Assembly: GCA_028023455.1 (NCBI GenBank)
Contig: JAQFVV010013094.1
Location: forward strand, 186,001 to 250,000
Source: Epiperipatus broadwayi
Taxonomy: Eukaryota; Onychophora; Udeonychophora; Euonychophora; Peripatidae
Length of the DNA stretch: 64,000 nucleotides
Direction of reading: 5' to 3'
Of the stretch, positions 12,398 through 23,872 are shown piece after piece. A model generated the notes under the pieces. The model searched no databases. It was not told where the DNA came from and saw only the letters and a list, made by a program, of their open reading frames with translations. Position 1 is the stretch's first letter. Every line of letters begins with the position of its first letter. A program made the translations under genes and the position numbers.

Positions 12398-12574
12398 TCA
12401 TCTTCTATGTGTGGCTAGATAACAAATAACCACACCAGTCAGACCTCCACCCAGAGATGCAATTGGATTCGGAAAGAAATGCTGAAGTTTGCTGAAACCC
12501 ATCATTGCCTGCTTTAATAATTCCGTGAAGAAAAAAGCAGACAGTGCTACCAATAATGCTGCTGTATTTCCAAG
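12398..12574 (-). CDS. Possible terminal exon of a membrane protein (unrecognised)
   Basis: Read on the minus strand from 12574, just after an ATTAG that could be a splice acceptor, the frame is open for 58 codons and ends at TGA (12400-12398). The peptide has two hydrophobic stretches. The first is rich in Ala, Leu and Phe (about residues 4-18, ALLVALSAFFF) and the second is Gly-rich (about residues 38-52, SLGGGLTGVVICYL). It ends in a basic tail, THRR. This pattern fits the C-terminus of a small multi-pass membrane protein. A different overlapping frame (12602-12405) is also open but less membrane-like. The 5' boundary coincides with the edge of a family A repeat, so upstream exons, if any, lie beyond it. 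I do not recognise the family. It could also be a retroposed fragment. Confidence 0.35.
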   Translation of the reverse strand, partial: LGNTAALLVALSAFFFTELLKQAMMGFSKLQHFFPNPIASLGGGLTGVVICYLATHRR

Positions 12575-12577
12575 CTA

Positions 12578-13175
12578 ATATCACATGATCACTATCTTCC
12601 ATGCTTGCTCATAACTGTTGTTAAAATAGACAAAACTCTCTCCATACAGTAGCGCCAATCTGTCTTGCTTAGAGTGGCACTACTGTATGGAGAGAGTTTT
12701 GCCTATGTTAACAACAGTTATGAGCAAGCATGGAAGATAGTGATCATGTGATGTTTTAAGGTTTAATACCAATCCTGACTTATAGGAAGGTGGTGGCTAT
12801 GGTTGTAAAAGAGCCAAAGACACCAAAATGTATGGGTGCTGAACTGAGTTCAGACCCATATGACTATATAAGCTATTGAGCTTAGATTGAAAATATCTGT
12901 GTGTTTTCAATTTTATTCTCATAGTTTTGCAGTTATGTAGAGAAAAATAATGGGTGCTGGAGAGTTGCATTAGATCCTAAGATCTAGGTGCAGTGCTCTC
13001 AGATCCAAGGCTCCTCACTGATGAAGGCCATAAGCCAGAAACTAGTTTGGGGATATTGGATGAGTAGGCACTAGATAGGGATTTTATGCACAAGCCTTCT
13101 GGCATCCATTGATTACTCTGCCTTGCTTAGAGTGGCACTACTGTATGGAGAGAGTTTTTCCTATTTTAACAACCT
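12578..13175. repeat. Family A repeat, copy 2, with long hairpin
   Basis: 12580-12750 is an almost perfect hairpin. About 80-bp arms carry ATCACATGATCACTATCTTCC, a GCTTGCTCATAACTGTTGTTA block and CTCTCCATACAGTAG, in inverted copies around a 15-bp loop. The family A body follows to 13175: a CAATCCTG block, GGTGGCTATGGTTG, GAGTTCAGACCCATATGAC, GTTGCATTAGATCCTA, CAGTGCTCTCAGATCC and the CTGTATGGAGAG end. No coding capacity was seen. GAGTTCAGACCC weakly resembles a pol III B box. Confidence 0.85.
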
Positions 13176-13639
13176 AATATCACTGGTGAATCAGGGAAAT
13201 AACTGCCATTTTTTGGAAGAATTAATGAAAACATCTGTAAATATATTAAAAGAATATTTTCAGAAGACCATGGTTTGGAAGTTTAAATATTTCACATAAG
13301 ATCTTATTATTATAGATATTTATAAGACCTTAAATTTAAAATATTTCTTATTATTTTATTATCTTTAATATTTTGAAGATCTAATGATGGTTGCAATCAT
13401 ATAAGCCATAGTTTTATATACATATTGTTAATAAATTGTTGTTAATATTTTTTATTATTAATTCATCTAGTTTCTGATTGCATATTGAACTCAATTGAAA
13501 TTTGTGCTTTTATCATCCAATATGCTGGCAATATCCATAATCCTGAGTAATTATGAAATCCACTGGAAAACATGCAGGGATGGTATAATAACTTTAAAAT
13601 GATGGTGATTAATAAGTTTTCCAAAAGCAAACTTTCTAA
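13176..13639. other. AT-rich DNA, nothing recognised
   Basis: Dispersed AT-rich text between two family A copies, with no partner found. Confidence 0.5.
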
Positions 13640-14280
13640 TCAAAAGGCAAAACTCTCCATACAGTAGTGCAATTCAGTGCAAGTCAGAGTAATCAATGGA
13701 TATCAGAAGGCTTCTGCATAATATTCCTATCTAGTGCCTATTCATCCAATATCCCCAGACTAGTTTCTGACTTGTGGCCTTTGTCGGTGAGGGGCCTTGA
13801 TCTGAGAGCACTGCACCTAGATCTTAGGATCTAATGCAACCCTCCAGCAGCCACCCTTTATCTCTATGAAACTACAAAACTATGGGAATGAAAAGCACAA
13901 TATTTTCAATCTAAGCTCAATAGCTTACATAGTATATATGGATCAGAACTCAGTTCCACCCCCGTACATTTTGGTATCTTTGGTTCTTTATCAACCATAG
14001 CCACCACTATCCTGTTAGGCAGGATTGGTGTTAAACCACTAAACATTACATGATTACCATCTCTTATGCTAGCACATAACTGTTATTAAACAGGCAAAAC
14101 TCTCCATACAGTAATGCCACTCAGGGCAAACCAGAGTAATCAATGGATACCAGAAAGCTTGTGCATAAAATCTGTATCTAGTGCCTACTCATCAATATCT
14201 CCAGAGTTTTGCCTGTTTTAATAACAAATATGAGCAAGCATAAGAAATGGTGATCATATGATGTTTAGTGGTCTAATCAA
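13640..14280. repeat. Family A repeat, copy 3
   Basis: This is the near full-length family A body in the opposite orientation to copy 2. It runs from GGCAAAACTCTCCATACAGTA to GGATTGGTGTTAAACCACTA, followed by a second, shorter hairpin unit (14035-14270) with CATTACATGATTACCATCTC and its inverted partner GTGATCATATGATG. TCTAATCAAAAGG occurs on both sides (about 13637 and 14273). This may be a 13-bp flanking duplication. Confidence 0.8.
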
Positions 14281-14693
14281 AAGGTTTGGCATCTTAAAGT
14301 TTCACTTTTTTATTATTGAAACTAGAAAAACAAATTTAAAATACTTTTGAGAGGTCATGTACTTAGTTTTCACTTTCCATGCTAGGTTATAAATCATCAT
14401 CATTATCATTATTACAATGGTTAATATTATTATATGTATTTGAATTGAATTACTTTCATTCAAATTTTGTTAACCATTCAATTTTCATTTAATATAAATA
14501 TTTATTTGAAATCAAAATGTACTGCTACACATTTTTATATCTTGGGTTCACCCAGGTTACTGTTACAATATATACATTGTCAGTATATGTTGATAATCTG
14601 TATTTGTGAAAATAAAAAAAAATGATTAGCTTAAATAAATAAGGCCGATTACAAAATATAAATTCATACCTTAGAATTAACTTACTGAGATAA
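14281..14693. other. AT-rich DNA, nothing recognised
   Basis: No repeat partner or coding sequence apart from the GIY-YIG fragment that starts at its right edge. Confidence 0.5.
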
Positions 14694-14957
14694 TATATAA
14701 AGCATTGTTTTATATCATATTACGGAGAAACCAGGACTAACATTGCAACCAGAATAGCACAGCACTTGTACTTTTATAATAAGACTATAACTAAACTAGA
14801 AGATAATTCAATTTTCGCCGAACATGAAAGGGCCACAAACCATGTTTTCCAACGAACTACAGCAATTGTTGTTTGTTCTGAAAGAAATGATACCAAACGG
14901 AAGGTAAAACAAGCATGCTATATAGCAAGCGATCCAATACCGATCAATAGATGAGAT
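14694..14957 (+). pseudogene. GIY-YIG endonuclease fragment, Penelope-like element
   Basis: The frame is open for 87 codons to a TGA/TAG cluster at about 14952-14957. It has the layout of a GIY-YIG nuclease domain. YYGETRTNIATRIAQH corresponds to the YIG strand and the helix with its conserved Arg. FAEHERATNHVF is the H-x-x-x-T-x-H region. VVCSERNDTKRKVKQACYI matches the strand and helix with the conserved Glu, and the segment ends INR. Penelope-like retroelements carry this nuclease after their reverse transcriptase. Here the RT is absent and the 5' GIY half is missing, so I infer a 5'-truncated, dead copy. A host GIY-YIG protein exon is a less likely alternative. Confidence 0.65.
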
Positions 14958-15645
14958 ACATGTTTTTCTCTTGCGCGAAAACGGTCTCGTTAATCACTTC
15001 ACACTAATTTGCATATTACATTTGCATAATTCTCCACACTTTAGTAGCTATGATTATGGGAGCATAAAATCGCATTGCAGAGTATTATTTGCTTTTACTA
15101 ATTTCATTATCTGTGCGCCAAGCACACACACACATATATATTATAGATCACATGATAATGAAGTAAATGTTTAATTATTTTAAATAAAGTATCAATAATT
15201 TTATTTATTCGTACTAAAAATAAAATTTAAGTATTTTATTTAAAATATGAAATGTTTATGTGTACAATTCATTTACTGGCACACAAATTTAGAATTTAAT
15301 GAGAATGAATTTCTAAAGTAAAAAGAAAATAATGCGCACGTATTATATTTTCCAATTCTTAAAAGTTTAAATTTATTTGTAACATTTGTTTATTTACGAG
15401 GAATAATAAGTTGTACTAAAGAAAAAAGGCAATAAGAATAATGTTTTGTTTTTTAAATAAATGCATTAAATTGATTATTTGCAATGTAATGCACTTTATT
15501 TATTTTTCTTCAAATCTTTTAAATTATTATTTAGAAATATTGTATTGGAAAAATACATAGAAAAGGCATTTTATATCACCTAGACTGTGGAACATTTTAT
15601 AAACATGAATTCGAATTCTAGCATGCGCATGTGGGATTATCTTCA
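14958..15645. other. No gene; two octamer-like motifs
   Basis: 15007-15033 holds two close ATTTGCATA motifs, the inverse of the POU octamer ATGCAAAT, separated by about 13 bp. The rest is AT-rich with a short (CA)n/(TA)n tract at 15123-15140. Confidence 0.4.
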
Positions 15646-17672
15646 TCATCATCATCATATTTAGCCATTATCGATCCACTGCAGGATGAAGGTCTCACCA
15701 AGTTAATCCATCTTCTCTGATCTCTAGCCTCGTTTCTCCACATCACCCCAACACACTTCTTTCATTCATCCATCTCACTTGTGGTCTTTTTCTGGGTCTT
15801 TTACAATCTCTTAGAATCCAGTTTAAGATTTCAGCTGTCTATCTATTATCATTTCTTCTAGCCCAACACCATTTCAGACTTTTAATTCTTTCAATAATGT
15901 TGGTAACAACTGTTTGTTTCCTCATCCATGTATTTCATTTTCAACCTCTTTTTGTGACTTTTAACATGCATTTCTCTATAATTTTTGAATGGGGTGAAGT
16001 CTCTGTATTGCTCTTTGGTTAAGTGTCAAAGTCTCAGATCCATAAGTAAGAACTGGTAAAATATATTTATTAATAGCCGCCTTCCTATTCATACTAACAC
16101 ATAGGTTTATTTCCTTTTAATGTTATTTTATCAAAAGTACTCAAATCAAGTTTAATTCAATAAATATTTTCACTTATTATGTTTCCCTCTGCTATAATAA
16201 TCTGACTAAGGTATTTGTAGTTGTTAAATTCTTCTAACTTATTATCAATTTTATTTTCTTCTTTTCAGAAAATCCAATAAACATTACTGTAGTCTTTTTA
16301 ACATATACCCTTTTAATTCTATTTTCATCTGATAACTCTTGCAACATTTCCTGAAGCTCTAAAGCATTATTTACAAAAACAACTACATTTACAAAATCTA
16401 GATGATTTAAATAATATTCATTTATCTTTATTCCCTTAGCTTTCTAATTTAATCCACGAAATACAGAAACCACAGTAAAAAGTTTTGGAGATATGGAATC
16501 ACTCTATCATAACCCTCCTCAATGTTAATCTTTTTAATATCACTATGTAATCTAATTGTTGTTGTTGCATTTTTATAATTTTTTCAGAATACAATAATAT
16601 TCTGGGTCTATATCTCGATGATCCAAGGTTTTAATCACTGAAGAAATGTATATAGAAACAAATACCTTTTCATAATCTACAAATCCAAATCATAAGGGCA
16701 ATTCATATTCATTGTTCCTTTATATAACTTCTTTCAATACTTAGATATAATCCATAGTACTAAAACATTTACGCAGCTTATTCTTTTGGTTAGTTAAAAT
16801 CCAAAGTTCTCTGTGGATGAGTAGTAATGATTTTGGTAAGAAATTTGTATAGAACTGATAAGAGACAGATAGGTCTGTAATTTCTAATATCTTTTTTATC
16901 ATCTTTTAAAAATATTAATACTGCATTCTGCCAATCATATACTTTATTATTATTATTTAGACATTTGGTATATAACTTTAATTTTTTATTCCTTCACCTG
17001 CTTATTTTAAGATATTGCTTATAATTTCATTATTATCTGGAGCTTTTCCTTTCTTCATAAATTTAATTGTGTGTCTCATTTTTTCCTTTAATATACAGGC
17101 AATTCAGAAGGTATAGTAATTATAGGAGATACTTTTTCTTGTTCTTTATTGCTACATAATTCTTGATAGAACTCTTCTACATATTTCATGATGTCATCTC
17201 TTTTTTTAGTAATAGTTCTATCTTCTTTTTTTATTGCAGAAATAAGTTTTCTACCAATATCAAAATGTTGCTATACACTCTTGAGGCTTTTATTTTCTTC
17301 TATATCTTTCCATATCAATTTACATTTATATTTGTTTATATCATTATCATTTTTTTTCATACCATTTATAAAATTTGAGATATTCATTCTTTTTCATATT
17401 CCTTCTTTTCTTCATAAATTCTCTTGTCTCAGTAGAGATTTTACCAATCAACTGCTGCTTCTTTATACCAGCTATTTTTGTTGCAGTTTTTAAAATTCAC
17501 CAATTATCTTCCTATTAATGTCATTCAAATATGAATCATTTTCAAAATCTATTACTATTTTTAAATGATTTGAAAGCCCTAATTTAAATTCATTGAAATG
17601 TTTTTGAAGATTAGGAATATCAACTGTGTATTGTTTTTCTTTTTTTTTTTTTTTCGTTCTAACTGTATTCAT
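15646..17672 (-). mobile_element. Decayed RTE-type LINE, 5' truncated
   Basis: On the minus strand the region reads as the reverse transcriptase and C-terminal tail of an RTE-like non-LTR retrotransposon. From the 5' side: a linker region (17672-17490, open for 60 codons), then RT pieces around 17100-16100 including FGFVDYEKVF and a following HRDIDPEYY segment, then the tail with LPVLTYGSETLTLNQ, IERIKSLKWCWARR, WILRDCKRPRKRP and RWMNE. It ends in a (GAT)n-type 3' tail at 15646-15659. Many stops and frameshifts break every part, and the endonuclease is missing. The tail is shared with fragments at 31.4, 33.2 and 37.1 kb, which fixes the family within this window. This is an old, inactive copy. 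Confidence 0.85.
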
Positions 17673-17935
17673 ATATTAGACTATTCCCATCATCTAATAT
17701 TAAGTATTGAATAAAGGTCCAGAATCGATTCCCATACTAGTACTGTCACTCATCAGGCAGCTACACCCAAAGAAGAAAGAAGAATAATAACTCTTAAATT
17801 ATTGTGCATATACTAATCTCTGTATTGTTATTAACAGTTGAATGTAGTTGGAAAATTTAAATAACCTTAAATTTTTGTAATGACATTTAATATTTAATAT
17901 TAGATGATGAGAATAGTCCAATATATAAATACAAC
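17668..17935. repeat. Foldback family F, copy 1
   Basis: The arms at about 17674-17712 and 17885-17934 are inverted around ATTAGACTATTCCCATCATC. The same arms occur at 30297-30625 and 54846-55085. The interior differs from the other copies (GATTCCCATACTAGTACTGTC). Its left edge abuts the RTE element. Confidence 0.75.
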
Positions 17936-18050
17936 TAAAATACCATCGTCACAAATCTTAGGAAAACACATCTTATCTCTCTAGTTTTTGCATTAACATG
18001 TATTTTAATGTTTAAGTACAGATATATTGTCTATAGTGAACTTAATGTAA

Positions 18051-18240
18051 TTAGAAGGGATTTGAACTCAGACTTTCAAGCTCCCTGAAGCTATCTACTC
18101 TGTTTTATACAAGCAATACACATGACCACATACAGGAGATTATTTACCTTTTCACATGTATGCGGTCATGTGTATTGGTTGTACAAGATAGAGCGGATAG
18201 CTTCAGGGAGCTTGAAAGTCTGAGATCAAATCCCTTCTAA
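18051..18240. repeat. Perfect-ended foldback related to family D
   Basis: The left arm starts TTAGAAGGGATTTGAACTCA and the right arm ends with its complement at 18240. The arms run about 80 bp with few mismatches. GAAAGTCTGAGATCAAATCC resembles the pol III B-box end seen in family D, so a tRNA-like head may sit in each arm. Confidence 0.8.
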
Positions 18241-18404
18241 TAACATATATCTTGTAACCACCCCATGATGTATGTCATACATGATGGTATCATTTCCTAT
18301 GTTGAATTTATTAAGAAAATTACAATCTTGAAAAGTCTGATAGCCAGGCATGATTGCTTGATGGCTTTGTTTTTGTGCAAAAACATAAATGCCATTTACA
18401 CAGC

Positions 18405-19115
18405 AATACTTATAGCTAATACAACAGTTTTGTTGTATTAGCCATTGCAGGTCATTTGATCCTGTTGCTCAGAAATATTATGGCGTGCTTCATGACAATT
18501 TATACAATTTTTCACAATTCACAGTTTGCTACTATATCATCTGAGGGTAGCTGAATTTCAAGTGGCCACAACATTTGAAATCTCCATAGCAGAATAATTT
18601 CATTCCTACTTAAATCATGCAGTCTGACTCACTAAGAATTGTCACACCATGCTCACCCTTCCCTACCCAACATGGAATTTGCAAAATATTGGGAAAGGGT
18701 AGGGATGAACACAATTTGGCTGAGCTCATGCGAAAACATTGTGAAAAAATATATGAAACAAATAAAATGGCACACTGCAGCAAGCAGATTTTTAAATTGT
18801 GCCAGTTGCAGACAACAGAAGCATTGGAGGCATTTACATGGCTGAACTTATGGCTAATACAATGGTTTCTGTTGCATTAGCCATTGCAAGCTACTTGGTG
18901 TTGCAAAGAAAAATATTATGGCCTGTTTTGTGTTTCGTGACACTGGTTATGCAAATTTGATCATTTTACAGTTGGCTACCATATTGTTTCTGAAGGTGTA
19001 TGGATTTGATGTGGCCATAAGTTTTGAAATCTCCATAGCAACAGAGTAATTTCATTTGTACTTAAATCATGCAGTCTGACTGACTCACTAAGAATTGTCA
19101 GTACACCATAGTGCA
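18405..19115. repeat. Diverged tandem duplication, ~435-bp period
   Basis: 18405-18640 and 18845-19105 share the same order of blocks: GTTGTATTAGCCATTGCA, GAAATATTATGG, GGCCACAA, TTTGAAATCTCCATAGCA and TTAAATCATGCAGTCTGACT followed by CACTAAGAATTGTCA. Identity is moderate. The open frames here (18617-18880 and 18639-18845) overlap the repeat and have no recognisable protein. Confidence 0.7.
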
Positions 19116-19639
19116 GTGAGTCCATGAAACTCTACATTTGCAAAACAACCTCATAATTCTGATATCATGCATGCTCCTGCAAGTGAAGGTATTAGATTTG
19201 CACATTTCCAAAAAACAAAAGGTTGTGATTGTATGACATAAATCAATAAAAAAAAAAGAAAACAAAAATTGAAAAGTTTGGATCATATTTTATTATTGGA
19301 GGTGGGGCAGGGATGATGGTGATGGTAGTGAAGGTTAATCAATAGTTTGTCGGTGACTGAGACAAAAGTTATTTTGGGTTTGTTTTTATTTAAAAAAAAA
19401 ATAGAACAAGATTTTTTTTAAAAAAAAGGTAATACAAATAAAATGTAATAAAAGTTTGTTTTAAAAATAAGTTTTACTACATCAGTGGTAAAAATGTGTT
19501 TGTGTAAGGAAAAAAATTAAATATGTAGTAGAAAAAATAAAAGGCAAAAAAATTTAAAGACATAGTAGAAAAAATTGCTCATGGCCCAGAATGTTACATT
19601 TGATTGTTTTTGCATAGCAACAATGCCATCAAGTGGCTG
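19116..19639. other. Low-complexity AT-rich DNA
   Basis: Runs of A and T occur at 19390-19430 and 19505-19580. No gene or partner was found. Confidence 0.5.
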
Positions 19640-20040
19640 TGCCTGGCTTTCAGACAAGTACCACATTTTCTTTTAGTCAGAGTACCATTCTGTTGTACTT
19701 TCATTTGGATGCTTCCATGTCCATTTTTGTTTAATATTTTTCTCAAAAAAAGAATTCATAATATAAATTTTTTTCTCTATAAACTCCCTAATTTTATGTC
19801 CTTTCTCCTTTCTATCCCCATAACCAAATTTGCCTATAGCATTTTTCATCATTCAATTGTTTACCATATCTAACATTAACATCTCCCATGACAATTTTAA
19901 AATCTTTATTCTGATCAAGAGCCTTTGTACATCCATAAAAAACTGTCTACTTCTTCATCACAATGAGAACTTGTTGGGAATAAACCCGAATTATCTGCAC
20001 TTGATGTCCGATATTAAGCTATTCTAAATTTTCTCTGGCA
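19640..20040 (-). mobile_element. LINE AP-endonuclease fragment
   Basis: On the minus strand, spread over shifting frames, this reads as the middle of an apurinic-type endonuclease of a non-LTR retrotransposon. DFKIVMGDVNVRYG carries the GD-N motif of the active site. After a frameshift it continues with IGKFGYGDRKERT, and then IMNSFFEKNIKQKWTWKHP, the typical F-x-K-WTW strand. The catalytic GDxN is nearly intact as GDVN. RTE and related LINEs carry this domain before the RT. It is not contiguous with the RTE copy at 15.6-17.7 kb, so it may be a separate insertion. Frameshifts show it is dead. Confidence 0.7.
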
Positions 20041-20461
20041 TTTTATGCAATAAGAGCAAATTAATATTGCTATGATTATGACTATGAAATGGTTGAAAGC
20101 ATTCTAAGCATTTGAATTTTTGTTAAATATAATCTTTCCTTACGAAACACAAAAAATGTGTTTACATTGAATTACAATTTGTGAGAGAAAAAAAAAGAAA
20201 CAAATATTTGATGTAAATGGAAAGTTATATTTTTACCTGAAATTCTTATTTTGATCTTGATCAAGGAAACAACTAAAGAAATAGAAGAGTAGAATCACTT
20301 GGAATGAAGGTTTAAATAGGCCTCAGATTTCACCAACAAGGGCCAAAAGCTGTTAACTAGACCATCATACTTTAAAAGATCCAAAATAATCTTTAATTAA
20401 TAACAGCTAATATTATTTATATTCTGTGAACTTTCAATTTAACTTTTATACTTTAATAGAC
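20041..20461. other. AT-rich DNA, nothing recognised
   Basis: No partner or gene found. Confidence 0.5.
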
Positions 20462-21112
20462 AGGCTTCACCCACAACTCTTCTGCCATCCATTTCATTGA
20501 AAATCTGAAGATGGAACTTTCAAAACCCATGTTAGTGCCAAGGTTGTCAACTAATATGGGCTTTGAACCTTCCATCTTCATATTTTCAATGAAATGGACA
20601 TCTGAAGAGTTGTGAGTTGGAGTAGTTTGAAGCCTGTCTGAAGATTGGCTATCTTAATATAAAGCTGAGCACTGATTGTATGTATGTGTGGAGATAGTAA
20701 TCTGGACCAACTGATGATTGCTGGTTTAGCATGAAATATGTCTATTGGCGATTATTTATCTTTTCAATATGTGTGTGATCAGGTAGGTCAGCAATATGAG
20801 ATGGTTTGGAGAGTTGAGGGTCATGTGAAAGTCTGAGTTCAAATCCTGAATATACAGCATTATATGTGCAGGTGTGTGTAAGTCTGTACAATGTATTGAA
20901 TTACATATTGAAACATAGTGCGTTAAAAGTCTGCCCATCCCTCGCAAATGTATGTAAATGGATTATTCTCCCATACATGAGAGGTAGAATTAAATGGATT
21001 ATTCTCCCATACATGAGGGGTAGAATGACTAATGATCAACATGTGTAGGATGATAACCTTGGCACTAACATGGGCTTTGAATGTTCCATCTTCAGATTTT
21101 GAATTTAACTTT
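20462..21112. repeat. Foldback family D, copy with extra duplications
   Basis: 20462-20640 is an inverted pair around AAAATCTGAAGATGGAA and its complement. It is followed by the family D core (GGACCAACTGATGATTGCTGG near 20703, then TTTAGCATGAAATA) and by GAAAGTCTGAGTTCAAATCC, which looks like a B box. A 36-bp unit is repeated twice in tandem at 20956-21027 (ATGGATTATTCTCCCATACA). 21056-21105 repeats the left arm again. No coding content was seen. Confidence 0.75.
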
Positions 21113-21998
21113 TACTTCACCTATTTAAATAGAAAGTAGGTTGAAGTAAAGAAGGGGTTCCCCTCTTTTCTTCCATAGCGTAAGCTTGTGGTTAAAACAT
21201 CTGTAGAGGTCCCTACTATCACATTTTATATGCATATTATCGAGGTTATAGCCTCAGTAAATATTACTACGTAATCAATGTGCGTTTAATAAATTTATAA
21301 TTACAACTTTATATATATATATTCAGAGAGCTCTATTTACATAAGTATTTAAAAACTTGCAAACTTGTTTTAAAATAACTTATTTATTTTTTATATTTAT
21401 CTTACTTAATTATGTATTTTTGAGGAATTTTGTTAGAATAAAATTAAATCACCTATGGGATGGAACATTAAGCTACAGCTGATTAGATAGGTAATCACAG
21501 GTCATTATATTCTATATGCTCATCATATTCACCATTAGCATTGAATGTTAATCATCTAGAAGAAAAATGATTGTTTAGCTTTATTATTAAAAAAAAAAAA
21601 GTTAATTTAATTATTTATAATTTGTTATTTGTTTATTCCAAAAATTAGATTGCCTGTCAGAATTCCATTTAAAACATGTACAGGGCAATTACTTGTTCCA
21701 CAACCCTTTCAGAAGAGAAAGGATGGGGGGAGGGGGTTGCTACTGATAATCGCCATTTTGTATGCAAGAATCATCTGCATAAGTGTATATTTCATAGAAT
21801 ATTTTTACTTTTATAAAAATATATATTTATGTTGGTTTTGTTTTTTTCCTGCAACACGACCATGTATTTTTTTTTGTTGAAATTGATTGAATTAAGTAAG
21901 TGTCAAAAGTTAGTTTCTGTCTGTGTAGAATTCATAAAAGTACGTGTATATCTCATGTAATATTTTTTAATTTTTTGTTTTTGTAAAACTGTATTGAG
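21113..21998. other. AT-rich DNA, nothing recognised
   Basis: The open frame at 21629-21880 is unsupported: it has low complexity and no known motif. A G-rich patch lies at about 21722-21737. Confidence 0.5.
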
Positions 21999-22174
21999 TA
22001 TTATTTCTGCAACCAAGGAAAGATAGGAGGACTTTTCACATTCGTATCCAAGCATTACTAACTTTTTAATGTTTTTCTAATGCTTGATTTTGTCAAAATA
22101 ACATTAAAAAGTTGGCAGTGTATTGATATGAATGTGGAAAGTCCTCCTATCTTTCCTTGGTTGCAGGAATAATA
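21999..22174. repeat. Short foldback family G (176 bp)
   Basis: A nearly perfect hairpin. The ends read TATTATTTCTGCAACCAAGG on the left and the complement on the right, continuing through GATAGGAGGACTTT for about 45 bp, then a more diverged stem with ACTTTTTAATG. Single copy in this window. Confidence 0.85.
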
Positions 22175-22839
22175 CCCAAGTACCCAATAATGATATGAAT
22201 GATGATTAGCAATAAGATCACAGACAACTAAATATATTCAAACAACAAGATTTATTTACACTATTTATAACTTTATACAATAAGAGTAAATAACTAAAAA
22301 CATATATATATATCAGAAACAACATAAAACAAGGTATATTCATTTTGTCAAAGGGAAATTCCCTTTAGATTTATTGACAATTTTGATGCACTGATATGTC
22401 TAGTAACTGTTAGTCATAATATCCATCTATAATATCCTATTGATAACATTAAAGTATAATTGAACTTTACTATTAAGTAATATGTCAATGACAATTATAC
22501 GAAGCACAAATGAAACAATTACTGTTTTGCATGAAGCAATTAATTATATAAATATTTGAACAGACACCAGAAGTCAAATTATATACAGGTTACTAAATTT
22601 TGCCTATGTCCATAGAATAATCATCTTAACTATCAAAATGTCTTAGTGATCCATTGGCAAACTACTGTTTGTTGGAAATGAAATGATATTGCACGTGTGT
22701 ATCTCTTATTATGCCATGCACAAGATAAGTTTTAAAATCACTAATTGCTTGTAAACTGTTAGCTAGATACAACAGCATAATACATACACTATTTTTATCT
22801 AGCTAAACACTATAACCCAATAAACATGACATGTTATGC
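22175..22839. other. AT-rich DNA, nothing recognised
   Basis: No gene or partner was identified between foldback G and family A copy 4. Confidence 0.5.
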
Positions 22840-23090
22840 TTGTAATTGTTATTAAAACAGGCAAAACATTCCATAAGTATTGCCACTCCCTGCAAGCCAG
22901 AAACTAGTCTGGGGATATTGGATGAGTAGGCACTACATGGGGATTTTATGCACAAGTTTTATGGCATCCACTGATTATTCTGGCTTGCACTGAATGGCAA
23001 CACATATGGAGAGTTTTACCTGTTTTTCTAAACACTATAGATAAACAAGTGTCCCTGAAGGTGGCAATACTATATGGAGAGTTTTTGCCT
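22840..23090. repeat. Family A repeat, copy 4
   Basis: Contains GTTATTAAAACAGGCAAAAC, GCCAGAAACTAGTCTGGGGA, a diverged CACTACATGGGGATTTTATG and TATGGAGAGTTTTACCTG. A second short tail with TATATGGAGAGTTTTTGCCTG ends at 23090. A CTAAACACTATA direct repeat occurs on each side (about 22802 and 23029). Confidence 0.8.
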
Positions 23091-23099
23091 GTTTACTAA

Positions 23100-23730
23100 T
23101 TTCTAAAATACCAAGAACTTCACCATGGTGGAAAATAACGATATCATCATGAGGGATCAGAAATAAAGAAAGCTCTTCAGAGTGATATTATATAACTATA
23201 AAACACTATAGGAGATTCCAGTACTTTTTTCCGATGTACAAAAATGTGCTGACATCGTCTCACCACAGAAAAACGAAATGCATGCCATGAAAACAATCCC
23301 CTCTAGGAATTAAACTATACTAGCTAATCATAAAAAAATTATAAGCCTCAGCAATATAATCCTCTCATGGAATAAGCAGTGGGAGAGTATATTTCATCTA
23401 CAAATGCTTAATATTAATAATACAATATTTAATAAAGCTATGTGCTTCTCACATTTACCAAATAGAAACAAGCACAAATCCTCACCAAAACAATGGCAAG
23501 GTAAAATAATTCTTACATTAAAAGCTAAAGAGATAAATATCCAATCTCAAAAAATGCATATGTTAGATAGTGTATGAAATCAATAAAGATACTGTGAGTC
23601 AAATGACTATAAAATATATTAAAAAAGTGTAATAAATTTTGCAATAATAAGGAACACATGCAGTCAATGAAAAATAACAATCATTCTATAAACTAAAGTG
23701 GACAAGCTAACCTATAGGCAAAACATTGTA
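23100..23730. repeat. Dispersed repeat family H, copy 2
   Basis: Aligns with 2250-3010 in the same orientation: CATGGTGGAAA, a CTCACCAC block, CTCTCATGGAATAA, AATAAATTTTGCAATAATAAG and a final AAAGTGGACA. Non-coding in all frames as far as I can see. Confidence 0.6.
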
Positions 23731-23872
23731 AAGATATAAAACGCATGTATATCTGGTTATATGGAAAACTCCATATAATAAAATAATTATATCATAAGTA
23801 AATACTATTATGCTTCTGACAAATTATTCTGTCTGTTTATCCATAAATAGAATGTCAATAAATAATTTTCAT

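Noticed and set aside
17163-17493. Two overlapping plus-strand open frames rich in Phe and Leu
   Set aside because: They are the antisense of the RTE linker/RT region and low-complexity.
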